Shown here: piece after piece, positions 41,950 through 50,925 of the stretch
How the letters are laid out: every line of letters begins with the position of its first letter
Numbering within the stretch: the stretch's first letter is position 1
Assembly (NCBI RefSeq): GCF_002232035.1
Contig: NZ_NKXR01000001.1
Location: 194,574-258,573, forward strand
Reading direction: 5' to 3'
DNA: 64,000 nt
From: Collinsella sp. TF06-26
GTDB lineage: Bacteria > Actinomycetota > Coriobacteriia > Coriobacteriales > Coriobacteriaceae
Position numbers and translations under genes: made by a program
The notes under the pieces: model-generated
The model's database searches: none
The model's input: only the letters and a program-made list of their open reading frames with translations
Told to the model about the DNA's origin: nothing

Positions 41950-44607
41950 ATGAGTGCTGACTACCCGTCAATGACTACGGCCGAGATTCGCTCCAAGTTC
42001 CTCAACTTCTTTGAGGAGCGCGGTCTTAAGCTCTATCCTTCTTCGTCCCTCGTCCCCGACGATCCTTCGCTGCTGCTTGCCAACGCCGGCATGAACCAGT
42101 TTAAGGAGTACTACCAGGGCAAGAAGACCATGAAGGAGATCGGCGCGATCTCCTGCCAGAAGTGTGTCCGCACCAACGACATCGACTGCATCGGCGAGGA
42201 CGGCCGTCACCTGTCCTTCTTTGAGATGCTCGGCGACTTCTCCTTTGGCGGCGTCTCCAAGCAGCAGGCCTGCGCTTGGGCCTTTGAGCTCATCACCAAG
42301 GAGTTCAAGCTGCCGCTCGACCGCCTGTACTTCACCGTCTTTACCGAAGACGACGAGACCCACGACGTGTGGCGCTCTCTGGGCGTTGCCGAGGATCACA
42401 TCTCCCGCCTGGGCGAGGACGACAACTTCTGGGCCGCTGGCCCCACCGGCCCCTGCGGTCCGTGCTCCGAGATCTACTTTGACATGGGCGAGGAGGTCGG
42501 TTGCGGCAGCCCCGACTGCAAGCCTGGCTGCGACTGTGACCGCTTCCTTGAGTTCTGGAACCTCGTGTTTACCCAGTACGACCGCCAGGAGGACGGCTCC
42601 ATGCCGGAGCTGCCGCACCGCAACCTCGATACGGGCATGGGTCTGGAGCGCATGGCCGCCATCATGCAGCACAAGACCGCTAACTACGACGGCGATCTGA
42701 TGCAGCACCTCATCAAACTCGGCGAGGAGATCAGCGGCAAGACCTATGACGCCGACGATTACTCCGGCGCCAGCCGCTCCCTGCGCATCATCGCCGACCA
42801 CTCCCGTGCCGTCGACTTTATGATCTCGGACGGCATCCTACCCGGTAACGAGGGCCGCGAGTACGTCCTGCGCCGCCTGCTCCGTCGTGCCGTGTTCCAC
42901 GGTCGTCTGCTGGGCATCGAGGGCGCCTTCCTGACCAAGTTTATCGACGAGGTCAACGCTCAGATGGGCGAGGCTTATCCCGAGCTGCTCAAGAACGTCG
43001 CGCTCGTTAAGGGCATCGTCGCCTCCGAGGAGGAGCGTTTCTCAACGACGCTCGACAACGGCCGCGTTTACCTGGACGAGGCCCTGGCCGCGCTCGCCGA
43101 CGGCGCTGTCCTTCCGGGCGATGTTGCCTTTAAGCTTCACGACACCTTTGGTTTCCCCATTGACCTGACTGTCGAGATCGCCGGCACCGCCGGTCACGAC
43201 GTCGACATGGATGGCTTTACCGCTTGCATGGAGGACCAGAAGGCCCGTGCCCGCGCCAACGCTAAGGGCGATGCCTGGGGTAGCTTTAACGACGTGTGGG
43301 TCGAGCTTTCCGACAAGGTTGCCGCGACCGAGTTCGACGGCTATGACAACGACGTCATCGATGGCGCCAAGGTTGTCGCCATCGTTCGCAACGGCGAGTC
43401 CGTCGAGTCCGTTGCCGCCGGCGAGGACGTCGAGGTCGTGCTCGACCGCACCCCGTTCTATGCCGAGATGGGTGGCCAGCAGGGCGACGCCGGCAAGCTT
43501 TCCGCCGAGGGCGTTGCGCTGACCATTTCCGATACCAAGAACCACAACGGCCTGTATGCCCACGTCGCCCACGTCGCCGAGGGCACGCTGACCGTCGGTG
43601 CTACCGTGACCGCCGCGCTCGACGCCGAGCGCCGTGGCTTCCTGCGTCGCAACCACACCGCCACGCACCTGCTCGACGCCGCGCTTAAGCAGGTCCTGGG
43701 CGAGCATGTCTCCCAGGCTGGCTCGTTGGTGACGCCCGAGCACCTGCGCTTTGACTTCACGCACTTCGAGGCCCTGTCCTCCGAGCAGCTCAAGGCTGTC
43801 GAGGACCTGGTCAACCAGCAGATCTTCGCTTCCAAGCCGGTCGTGACCCGCGTCATGGGCATCGATGAGGCCAAGGCCGCCGGTGCTGTCGCCCTGTTTG
43901 GCGAGAAGTACGGCGATGTCGTCCGCGTTGTCTCCGTGGGCGCCGAGGATCAGCCGTTCTCCCGTGAGCTCTGCGGTGGTACGCATGCCGCCAACACTGC
44001 CGAGATCGGCCTGTTCAAGATTATTTCCGAGTCCTCCACGGGCTCGAACGTCCGTCGTATCGAGGCCGTGACCTCCAAGGGCGCCCTCGATTACATGGCC
44101 GACCGCCTGGCGCTCGTTGACGCCGCTGCCGCTGCGCTCAAGTGCCGTGTGGATGAGGTTCCCGCCCGCGTGGAGAACCTGCAGGCCGAGCTGCGCGAGA
44201 CGTCCAACAAGCTCAAGAAGGCACTCACCGGTGGCTCCTCCGACGCTATCTCTGGCGCCATCGAGGGCGCTGTCGAGCTGAACGGCTACAAGCTCGTCGT
44301 CGCTGAGCTTCAGGGTCTTGAGGCTGCTGACCTGCGCAATGTGTGGGATACCGTGCACCAGAAGGTTGCCGGCCCCGTCGCCTGCGTCGTTGCCAGCGTT
44401 ACCGAGAAGGGCACCCCGGCCCTGCTCGCCGCCGGCTCCGATGACGCCGTGAAGGCCGGTTTCCACGCCGGCAACGTGATCAAGCAGATCGCGGGCCTGG
44501 TCGATGGTCGCGGTGGCGGTCGTCCCAACATGGCCCAGGCCGGTGGCAAGAATGCTGCCGGTATCGCCGATGCCCTCGCGGCCGCCAAGACCGCGCTCGG
44601 CGCCTAA
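41950..44607 (+). CDS. alaS: Alanyl-tRNA synthetase
   Basis: Charges tRNA-Ala. The 885-residue class II enzyme has the N-terminal catalytic core (IRSKFLNFFEERG, LANAGMNQFK, HLSFFEMLGDFSFG), the editing domain with HTATHLLDAAL and the CGGTHAANT metal site, and the C-terminal DHHA1 domain ending GGRPNMAQAGGKN. GAGGAG (41935-41940) precedes ATG 41950. The upstream leader is short and shows no T-box. It starts the alaS-ruvX-mltG block. Confidence 0.97.
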   Translation: MSADYPSMTTAEIRSKFLNFFEERGLKLYPSSSLVPDDPSLLLANAGMNQFKEYYQGKKTMKEIGAISCQKCVRTNDIDCIGEDGRHLSFFEMLGDFSFGGVSKQQACAWAFELITKEFKLPLDRLYFTVFTEDDETHDVWRSLGVAEDHISRLGEDDNFWAAGPTGPCGPCSEIYFDMGEEVGCGSPDCKPGCDCDRFLEFWNLVFTQYDRQEDGSMPELPHRNLDTGMGLERMAAIMQHKTANYDGDLMQHLIKLGEEISGKTYDADDYSGASRSLRIIADHSRAVDFMISDGILPGNEGREYVLRRLLRRAVFHGRLLGIEGAFLTKFIDEVNAQMGEAYPELLKNVALVKGIVASEEERFSTTLDNGRVYLDEALAALADGAVLPGDVAFKLHDTFGFPIDLTVEIAGTAGHDVDMDGFTACMEDQKARARANAKGDAWGSFNDVWVELSDKVAATEFDGYDNDVIDGAKVVAIVRNGESVESVAAGEDVEVVLDRTPFYAEMGGQQGDAGKLSAEGVALTISDTKNHNGLYAHVAHVAEGTLTVGATVTAALDAERRGFLRRNHTATHLLDAALKQVLGEHVSQAGSLVTPEHLRFDFTHFEALSSEQLKAVEDLVNQQIFASKPVVTRVMGIDEAKAAGAVALFGEKYGDVVRVVSVGAEDQPFSRELCGGTHAANTAEIGLFKIISESSTGSNVRRIEAVTSKGALDYMADRLALVDAAAAALKCRVDEVPARVENLQAELRETSNKLKKALTGGSSDAISGAIEGAVELNGYKLVVAELQGLEAADLRNVWDTVHQKVAGPVACVVASVTEKGTPALLAAGSDDAVKAGFHAGNVIKQIAGLVDGRGGGRPNMAQAGGKNAAGIADALAAAKTALGA

Positions 44608-44624
44608 GAACCTAAGTAGTCGCT

Positions 44625-45053
44625 GTGGTCGCGCTCGCACTGGACATAGGGGAGACCAGGATTGGCATTGCCGTCTCGAGCCGTGATGGCAAGATGGCGA
44701 TGCCTGTCAAGGTGCTTCCGGCTGCCGAGGTCACTGGTATGGCAAAGACGTTTCGCTACCTGGTCGAGGACTATGAGCCCGATATCCTGGTAAGTGGACG
44801 TCCCTTGACCATGGCCGGTGAGCCCGGCCCCCAGGCCGAGCGCGTCGCCGCAGTGGCCCAAAAGATTGCCGACGAGCTCGAACTTCCGCTGGAGTTTGAG
44901 GACGAGCGTCTGTCCTCGCAGGAGGCCAAGCGAATCCTGCGCGAGCAGGGACTCAACGAAAAGCAGATGAGGGGCAAGATTGACATGATCGCCGCCAGCC
45001 TGTTCTTGCAGACATGGCTCGATCGTAAAAACGAGGAGGTTTCGCATGCCTAG
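44625..45053 (+). CDS. ruvX: Holliday junction resolvase-like RuvX (YqgF)
   Basis: A 142-residue RNase H-fold nuclease family protein involved in 16S rRNA 5' processing and proposed in recombination. The catalytic Asp is in LALDIGETRIGIAVS; ILVSGRPLTMAGEPG and the acidic FEDERLSSQEA follow. The start is GTG 44625; 17 bp separate it from alaS. Its last codons overlap the start of mltG by 8 bp. The alaS-ruvX-mltG order is widely conserved in Gram-positive bacteria. Confidence 0.92.
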   Translation: MVALALDIGETRIGIAVSSRDGKMAMPVKVLPAAEVTGMAKTFRYLVEDYEPDILVSGRPLTMAGEPGPQAERVAAVAQKIADELELPLEFEDERLSSQEAKRILREQGLNEKQMRGKIDMIAASLFLQTWLDRKNEEVSHA

Positions 45054-46401
45054 CGCTTCCGATCCGCGCCAGCAGAATCGTACACGGCAGCCTGCGCCGC
45101 GCCCTGCTCAGCCTGGCCAGCGCCCGGCGCAGCCGACGCAGCGTTCGGCTCAACCTGCTCAGCGTGCCGCTCAACAGCCCGCAGCTCGTCCCGCGCAGCC
45201 CGCTGGCGGCGCTCGTTTTAAGCAGCAGGCTCCTGCCCAGCGCACGCAGGGGCAGGCCCGGCAATCACGCCCCCACGCACATCATGCTCATGGCTCGCAC
45301 GGCGTTGCTCCGGCCACGCGCTCGAGCTATAACACGCATGCCCGCCGTGGCGTCCAAAAGAAAAGCTCTCCGGTGCCTATGATTATCGGTGGCGTCATCG
45401 CCGTGCTTGCGCTTGTCGCGATCGTTTTCTTTGTTGTGCCGGCCGTCAAGGGCTTCTTTGCCGGCGAGGATGCGAAAGTCGCTGCTGGCCAGCAAGTTAC
45501 TATTACGATTCCCGATGGCGCCTCGGGTGATGCCATCGCTTCGATTCTCTCCGAGAACCATATCGTCGAAGACCCCAAGGATTATTACGCGGCGGTCAAA
45601 AAGCTCAATGCCGATATGTCGCTTAAGCCTGGCACCTACTCGTTTACCACGCTCATGGACGCGACCAAGGTTGTTCAGCAGCTCATGGAAGGCCCCAATG
45701 CGGGCTCCGATGCACTGACTATCCCTGAGGGCCTGACGGTCGACCAGGTCGCCGATCGTGTGGCCGCGGCATACGACAGCATTTCTAAGGAAGATTTCCT
45801 TAACCAGGCCAAGGCGAGCAATTATGTGAATGATTACGCTTTCCTTAAAGACGCTGCAAACGATTCACTCGAGGGCTTCCTATTCCCCAAGACCTATTCG
45901 TTGGGTAAGGACCCTTCTGCCGATGATGTGATTCGCGCCATGCTTGACCAGTTCAACACCGAGTACAAGTCGCTTGACTTTGCGAGCTGCGAGGCCAAGA
46001 TCAAGGAGCGCTATGGCGTGGAGATGTCCGATTACGACATCGTTAACCTTGCCTCGATCGTCGAGCGCGAGGGCCTCAACGCCGATCAGCGCGCGCATGT
46101 GGCATCGGTTTTCTATAACCGTCTGGCTGGCAAGCTCGATGGCCTGCGTTACCTCAATAGCGATGCGACCATGATGTATGTCACCGGCGGCGAGGTTACC
46201 GCCGACGACCTGCAGAGCGATAGCCCGTATAACACCTATAAGCACGAGGGCCTCCCGCCCACGCCCATTTGCTCTCCGTCGCTCGAGGCGCTCAAGGCCA
46301 CCCTTGAGCCGACCGACTCCGATGACCTGTATTTCTACATTACGCAGGACGAGGAGTATTTCTCGAAGACCTACGAAGAGCACCAACAGTCTTGGAATTG
46401 A
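45046..46401 (+). CDS. mltG: Endolytic transglycosylase MltG
   Basis: Cuts growing peptidoglycan strands to end glycan synthesis. The 451-residue product has an unusually long cytosolic N-terminus (about 110 residues rich in Pro, Gln, Ala and Arg, repeating QPAQ-like units, with a His patch), one membrane helix (about 112-134), a LysM-like region, and the YceG catalytic domain with the essential Glu in SIVEREG (about 340) and the NSDATMMYV and GLPPTPICSPS motifs. It overlaps ruvX and is followed by the YqeG gene. Confidence 0.92.
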   Translation: MPSASDPRQQNRTRQPAPRPAQPGQRPAQPTQRSAQPAQRAAQQPAARPAQPAGGARFKQQAPAQRTQGQARQSRPHAHHAHGSHGVAPATRSSYNTHARRGVQKKSSPVPMIIGGVIAVLALVAIVFFVVPAVKGFFAGEDAKVAAGQQVTITIPDGASGDAIASILSENHIVEDPKDYYAAVKKLNADMSLKPGTYSFTTLMDATKVVQQLMEGPNAGSDALTIPEGLTVDQVADRVAAAYDSISKEDFLNQAKASNYVNDYAFLKDAANDSLEGFLFPKTYSLGKDPSADDVIRAMLDQFNTEYKSLDFASCEAKIKERYGVEMSDYDIVNLASIVEREGLNADQRAHVASVFYNRLAGKLDGLRYLNSDATMMYVTGGEVTADDLQSDSPYNTYKHEGLPPTPICSPSLEALKATLEPTDSDDLYFYITQDEEYFSKTYEEHQQSWN

Positions 46402-46403
46402 TC

Positions 46404-46901
46404 ATGAGGATTTTTAGCCCCAAACGATATGTTGCCTCAGTCGACCGCGTCGACCTCGATACCCTGTGGGCCGACGGCAAGCGCGCCATTCTACTCGACC
46501 GCGATAACACCCTGGTGCCGCGCGATACCGAGCAGGTTCCCGCTGCGGTTTCAGCTTGGCTCGAAGCCGCCCATGCTAAGGGCTTTAAGCTTTGCATGGT
46601 GTCCAATAACTGGCATCGCGACCAGGTCATGGCATCGGCACGCGAGCTGGGGCTCGAGGCCATCAGCCACGCCATGAAGCCCGCCCCGTTTGCCCTGAAG
46701 GCGGGTCTTAAGCGTCTGGGCGCCACGGCCGACGAGGCCGTGCTGATCGGTGACCAGCTTTACACGGACGTGTGGAGCGGTAACTTTGCCGGCGTTGACA
46801 CTATTCTGGTCAAGCCGCAGGCAACCCAGGACCTGTGGTACACGCAGATCTTCCGTATCTTTGAGCGCCGGGCCCTGCGCGACCTTCCCTGCGAGGAATA
46901 G
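46404..46901 (+). CDS. YqeG family HAD IIIA-type phosphatase
   Basis: A 165-residue HAD-superfamily phosphatase of the YqeG type. The nucleophile motif is LLDRDNTLVPRD, followed by MVSNNW (motif II), KPAPFALKAGLKRLG and the acidic motif GDQLYTDVWSGN. The substrate is unknown. In Firmicutes yqeG often sits upstream of aroE/yqeH; here it precedes aroK. The start is either ATG 46404 or TTG 46392, which overlaps the mltG stop. Confidence 0.87.
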   Translation: MRIFSPKRYVASVDRVDLDTLWADGKRAILLDRDNTLVPRDTEQVPAAVSAWLEAAHAKGFKLCMVSNNWHRDQVMASARELGLEAISHAMKPAPFALKAGLKRLGATADEAVLIGDQLYTDVWSGNFAGVDTILVKPQATQDLWYTQIFRIFERRALRDLPCEE

Positions 46902-46909
46902 GTTTCGCC

Positions 46910-47443
46910 ATGTCTCAGCACATCAAACACGGCTGCGACCATATCTTCTTTATCGGATTTTTGGGCGCGGGCAAGTCGACGCTTGCGCGCAACGTGGGCA
47001 CTATGTTCAAGCGTCGATTCATCGATACCGATCGTTTGGTTGTGCGTCGATGCGGCAAGTCGGTGACCGAGATATTTGAGACCGAGGGCGAGGATCGTTT
47101 TCGCGAGCTCGAGACCTCGGCACTCCGTTCGCTTCAAAGCGAGCGCAGCCTGCTGGTATCGTGCGGGGGTGGCATCGTCGAGACGCCGGTGAACATTGAG
47201 CTGATGCACGAGATGGGTACCTGTGTGTACCTCGAAGGTGACTTTGAGGACTCGTTGCGCCAGATTCGCCGCTCCGATACCCGGCCCGATTTCCGCTCGC
47301 CCGAGCACGCTGCGCGCCTGTTTGAGCATCGCCGTCCGCTGTATCGCCGGGCCGCCGATATTACCCTTGATATTCGCAACAAGTCCTTCGAGGACGTTTC
47401 CTACCTTTGTGCCGAGATGCTTTTGGAGCGTGGACTGCTATGA
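46910..47443 (+). CDS. aroK: Shikimate kinase
   Basis: Phosphorylates shikimate at the 3-position for aromatic amino acid synthesis. The 177-residue product has the P-loop GFLGAGKST, the substrate-binding Asp in IDTDRLV, Arg in EDRFRELE, the CGGGIV motif, the lid (RRSDTRPDF) and the Arg of EHRRPLY, so all the usual contacts are there. Its stop overlaps the start of the AroB-like gene by 4 bp, so the two are translated together, yet the partner looks catalytically dead. Confidence 0.93.
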   Translation: MSQHIKHGCDHIFFIGFLGAGKSTLARNVGTMFKRRFIDTDRLVVRRCGKSVTEIFETEGEDRFRELETSALRSLQSERSLLVSCGGGIVETPVNIELMHEMGTCVYLEGDFEDSLRQIRRSDTRPDFRSPEHAARLFEHRRPLYRRAADITLDIRNKSFEDVSYLCAEMLLERGLL

Positions 47444-48549
47444 TTCGCCGTCAACTTATCAATTTCCAAAACCGCAGCGTCGATGTCCGCGTCGGATTGG
47501 GCGCGTTCGAGGAGCTGCCGCGCATGTTTGCCTCGGCTGTGGGGAAGCCCAAGCGCGCGATGGTGGTTTGGAACGACGCCACATCCGAGCGATTTGGCGA
47601 GGCTGTCGAGCATGCACTGGTTGACGCCGGTTTTGCCGTGTCGCTGCTCGTCCTCGAGGTTTCACCTGCTGGTGCTACGCTGGCCGATGCCGATACCGTC
47701 TTTGGCGCCCTGTCGGCTAACGGCATTACCTGTGACGATCTCGTTGTCGCTGTCGGCGACACGGCGACCTGCTCGGTCGTTTGCTGGTGTGCCAATCAGT
47801 GGTGCGGTCGCACCGAGTGCGCATTGCTGCCGATGACGTTCGACGCCATGCTCACGGTCGCGACGACCATGAAGCCGCTTGTCGCCTCGTCGGCGCATGC
47901 GCTTCCCGCTATCGCGTTCCGTCCCGAGCCGGGCTTGGTCGTGTGTGACCTCGACCTTGTACGCGAGGCGGACCCCGAGGACCTCAAGCTCGGCTATGCG
48001 GTACTTGTTGGCACCATGCTTTCGAGCAGCAAGTCCCGCTGGAATCAGTTTACCGAGACCATTCCCGAGATTCTCGCGGGCGAGGAGGTCGCGCTCGTCA
48101 ATGCCGTTCAGTGGTCTCAGACTGCCCGTAAGGACGTACTGATGGCCACGAACCCGAGCGCCCGCCATGCGCTCGATTTTGGCAAGACGGGGGAGCGTAC
48201 CCTGCGCGCTTGCTTGGGCTATGCCGCTTCGCAGGTCCCTGCCTACCAGCTGTTGTCCGAGGGCATGCGCTTTGAGGCGCGCCTAGCACATGATGCCTGC
48301 GACTTTGATATCGATTACGTCTTTGAGGTCGATGACTGCCTGGAGGACTTTGGTATCGAGGAGCTTGCCTTCGATCTGGAGCCTGCTGCATATATCGAGG
48401 AGTTCCGCAGGCAGCAGTTTGTCCGCTCGAACCGCAGCATGTTGCCGCTGCCCGCGGCACTCGGCGCCATTCGTCTAACGAGCGTTGAGGACGAGGTTCT
48501 TGAGCGCCATGCTCACGCCTACTTGGCTTCTCGCAAAGAACTTCTCTAA
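47440..48549 (+). CDS. 3-dehydroquinate synthase (AroB) homologue lacking active-site residues
   Basis: The 369-residue product aligns with AroB through its length and place next to aroK. The catalytic landmarks are missing. AroB's VDSSVGGKTG is replaced by LTVATTMKPL, GKNLIGAF by HALPAIAF, the metal Glu in GLAEVIKYG by GYAVLVGTM, the paired His in NFGHTFGHA by DFGKTGERT, and the LHGE His by LSEG. The three zinc ligands and several lysines are therefore gone. The frame is intact and codon use is like the neighbours, so it is expressed. A regulatory or structural role, or a changed activity, is inference. ATG 47440 overlaps the aroK stop. Confidence 0.75.
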   Translation: MIRRQLINFQNRSVDVRVGLGAFEELPRMFASAVGKPKRAMVVWNDATSERFGEAVEHALVDAGFAVSLLVLEVSPAGATLADADTVFGALSANGITCDDLVVAVGDTATCSVVCWCANQWCGRTECALLPMTFDAMLTVATTMKPLVASSAHALPAIAFRPEPGLVVCDLDLVREADPEDLKLGYAVLVGTMLSSSKSRWNQFTETIPEILAGEEVALVNAVQWSQTARKDVLMATNPSARHALDFGKTGERTLRACLGYAASQVPAYQLLSEGMRFEARLAHDACDFDIDYVFEVDDCLEDFGIEELAFDLEPAAYIEEFRRQQFVRSNRSMLPLPAALGAIRLTSVEDEVLERHAHAYLASRKELL

Positions 48550-48586
48550 GATTTATTGACATCCATCGTCTTTCGTATCATGTTGA

Positions 48587-48657
48587 GGGACGGGTTTTCA
48601 ATCGGTCGCGGATCGCAAGCGATTCCGTCGTTCGGTTGAGACCCGTCCCGCACTTTT
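48587..48657 (+). promoter_or_regulatory. Long hairpin in the pepP leader
   Basis: A 63-nt almost fully paired hairpin: GGGACGGGT (48587-48595) pairs with ACCCGTCCC (48641-48649), continued by CAATCG/CGGTTG and an apical stem ATCGC/GCGAT. CACTTTT follows. It could be the terminator of aroB or an attenuator for pepP. A TATCAT box (48576-48581) just upstream could be a -10, but TTGACA (48556) is only 14 bp away. Confidence 0.55.
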
Positions 48658-48681
48658 AGAGACAACAAGAAAGGAATCTGC

Positions 48682-49812
48682 ATGTCAGAGTTTGCTGCCG
48701 GCCCTGCCGGTCGTATCGAGCGTGTCCGTACCCTGATGGCTGAGCGCGGCTACGACGCTATCGTGGTTCGTGACGAGGCCAATCTTCGTTGGCTTACGGG
48801 CGTGAAGGGCGTCTTTGATTACACCTTCGAGTTCCCGCACGCGGCGTTTATTACGGCTGACCAGTGCCTGTTCCATACTGACTCGCGCTACCTCAACAGC
48901 TTTGAGGAGAACACGCCCGCCGGCAGCCCCTGGGTCTACGACATGGACGAGGGCATCATCCCCGGTTGGGTCGCCGGCAAGATCACGGCCAACAAGTGCC
49001 GCGTCTGCGCTGTCGAGGACGACATGCAGATCAACTTCTACCAGGGTATTCAGCGTGGCCTGGAGGATCGTTCCGTCGCCTGCATGCTGCCGCTGATGCA
49101 TGACGACATTCGCAAGATGCGCGCCATCAAGGACGCCGAGGAGATCGAGCTCATGCGCCATGCGCAGTCGATTACCGACGCCGCCTTCCAGCACATGCTC
49201 GGATTTATTAAACCCGGCATGACCGAGAAGCAGGTTCGCAACGAGCTCGAGAACTTTATGTTCGCCAACGGAGCAGACAGCCTGGCCTTCGGCTCCATCG
49301 TGGCGAGCGGCCCCAATACCGCCAACCCGCATGCCGTCCCGAGCGACCGCGTGATCGAGAAGGGCGACTTCGTTCTCATGGATTATGGCGCGGGCTACTG
49401 CGACTATCGCTCCGATATGACGCGTACCGTCGTGATGGGCGAGCCCACGCCCGAACAGCTCGACCTGTACGCGCTCGTGCGCCGCACCCACGAGGAGTGC
49501 GTCGCCGCCATCCATCCGGGCGTCGAGGGCAACGACATTTTCAAGCTTTCGAAGAAGATCATTGGCGATGCCGGCTATGGCGATTACTACAACCATGGTC
49601 TGGGCCACGGCGTGGGCATTGACATCCACGAGCTGCCCAACTTCAACCGCAGCAAGAATATCATCGAGGTCGGCTCGGTTATCACCATGGAGCCCGGCGT
49701 GTACCTGCCCGGTGTGGGTGGCGTGCGCCTGGAGGACTACGGTGTGGTCACCGAGAACGGCTACGAGCCCTTCACCAAGACGCCGCATGACCTTCACGTC
49801 ATCGATTGTTAG
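48682..49812 (+). CDS. pepP: Xaa-Pro aminopeptidase (M24B)
   Basis: A 376-residue creatinase-fold metallopeptidase that removes N-terminal residues before proline. The N-terminal creatinase-like domain ([16 protein letters not shown]) precedes the catalytic domain with metal ligands in [18 protein letters not shown] (two Asp), [12 protein letters not shown] (His), [10 protein letters not shown] (Glu) and RLEDYGVV (Glu). ATG 48682 follows AAAGGA. It precedes efp, as in many Gram-positive genomes. The long hairpin upstream may regulate it. Confidence 0.93.
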   Translation: MSEFAAGPAGRIERVRTLMAERGYDAIVVRDEANLRWLTGVKGVFDYTFEFPHAAFITADQCLFHTDSRYLNSFEENTPAGSPWVYDMDEGIIPGWVAGKITANKCRVCAVEDDMQINFYQGIQRGLEDRSVACMLPLMHDDIRKMRAIKDAEEIELMRHAQSITDAAFQHMLGFIKPGMTEKQVRNELENFMFANGADSLAFGSIVASGPNTANPHAVPSDRVIEKGDFVLMDYGAGYCDYRSDMTRTVVMGEPTPEQLDLYALVRRTHEECVAAIHPGVEGNDIFKLSKKIIGDAGYGDYYNHGLGHGVGIDIHELPNFNRSKNIIEVGSVITMEPGVYLPGVGGVRLEDYGVVTENGYEPFTKTPHDLHVIDC

Positions 49813-49834
49813 CCCATTTCGATAGATTTTTGGG

Positions 49835-49878
49835 GCGGGGCGTCCGGATCGATTCGGATGCCCCGCGTTCTCTTTTTA
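49835..49878 (+). terminator. Terminator of pepP
   Basis: A 12-bp stem (49835-49846 with 49855-49866, one G-T pair) followed by a T-rich tract (TTCTCTTTTT). A TATAAT box for the downstream efp gene lies at 49909-49914. Confidence 0.8.
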
Positions 49879-49971
49879 TGCGCTCGCTGCAGGCGCCGTC
49901 TGCAAGTGTATAATTTCGCTCGTATGTAATTTGGACGCTTGTGCGTTCTGCCCATAACAAGAAAGGTCGCT

Positions 49972-50535
49972 ATGCCTACCATTTCTACCGCCGACTTCAA
50001 GAACGGCCTCGGTCTCCGCATCAAGGACAAGGTCTACACCATCGTCGAGTTCCAGCATGTCAAGCCGGGCAAGGGCGGCGCGTTTGTGCGCTACAAGACC
50101 CGCGACATCAAGAGCGGCCGCGTCGTCGAGAACACCTGCAACGCCGGCACTAAGTTCGAGAGCGTCATGCTCACCACCCGTGAGTTCCAGTACCTCTACA
50201 ACGATGGCACCGACTACATCTTTATGGACAACGAGTCCTATGAGCAGGTTCCCGTTCCCGAGGACATGGTGGGCGAGAACTCCAAGTGGCTGCGCGAGAA
50301 CGACATCTGCCAGCTGCTCTTCGCCGACGATGAGCTCATGGGCGTGACCCCGCCGATGTTCATCGAGACCACCATCGTCCAGACCGACCCGGGCTTTAAG
50401 GGCGACACCGTCCAGGGTTCCACCAAGCCGGCCACGATCGACACCGGCGCTGTCATCCAGGTCCCCATGTACCTCAACGAGGGCGAGGTCATCAAGGTTG
50501 ACACCCGCGACGGCAAGTTCGTCTCCCGCGTCTAG
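49972..50535 (+). CDS. efp: Translation elongation factor P
   Basis: Rescues ribosomes stalled at polyproline. The 187-residue product has the KOW-like domain with the loop KPGKGGAFVR, whose tip Lys34 is the site modified in many species, and two OB domains (TKFESVMLTTREFQYLYN; the C-terminal GDTVQGSTKPATIDTGA). ATG 49972 is preceded by GAAAGG; upstream in-frame codons lie over the promoter region (TATAAT at 49909-49914). It starts the efp-asp23-nusB-xseB block. Confidence 0.95.
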   Translation: MPTISTADFKNGLGLRIKDKVYTIVEFQHVKPGKGGAFVRYKTRDIKSGRVVENTCNAGTKFESVMLTTREFQYLYNDGTDYIFMDNESYEQVPVPEDMVGENSKWLRENDICQLLFADDELMGVTPPMFIETTIVQTDPGFKGDTVQGSTKPATIDTGAVIQVPMYLNEGEVIKVDTRDGKFVSRV

Positions 50536-50559
50536 CAACCAACTCTTCTAGGAGGACTC

Positions 50560-50922
50560 ATGCCCCAGGAAATCAAGATTGACGGCATCGGCATTTCGCC
50601 CGATGTTCTGACCGCCATCGTCTCGCGCGCCGTGTCGGATGTCGAGGGCATCGCCTCCGTTGGCGTCAAGGACCTTGCCACCAACCTTGTCTCCATGATG
50701 CTCTCGTCCAAGGCCCCGGCTTCCGAGCCGGCGGTCGAGGCCGAGGTCGTCGGCGACAAGCTCGCACTCACCGTGCGTGTCGTGGTGTTCTTTGGCTATC
50801 CGTTCAAGAAACTCGCCGAGGCCGTTCGCGCAGCCGTGGTCGCCGCCATCGATGCCCAGGTGGGCGTCGAGGTCGAGCGCGTTGACGTTTGCATCGACGG
50901 CCTCGTTTTCCCCAAGGAGTAA
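50560..50922 (+). CDS. Asp23/Gls24 family protein (YqhY-like)
   Basis: A 120-residue second Asp23/Gls24 protein, equivalent by position (efp-yqhY-nusB) to Bacillus yqhY, which affects acetyl-CoA carboxylase regulation and lipid homeostasis. The pattern includes VLTAIVSRAVSDVEGIASVG and LALTVRVVVFFGYPF. The N-terminus lacks the longer leader of the first paralogue at 2937-3293. TAGGAGG precedes ATG 50560. nusB follows 3 bp after its stop. Confidence 0.88.
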   Translation: MPQEIKIDGIGISPDVLTAIVSRAVSDVEGIASVGVKDLATNLVSMMLSSKAPASEPAVEAEVVGDKLALTVRVVVFFGYPFKKLAEAVRAAVVAAIDAQVGVEVERVDVCIDGLVFPKE

Positions 50923-50925
50923 CCT

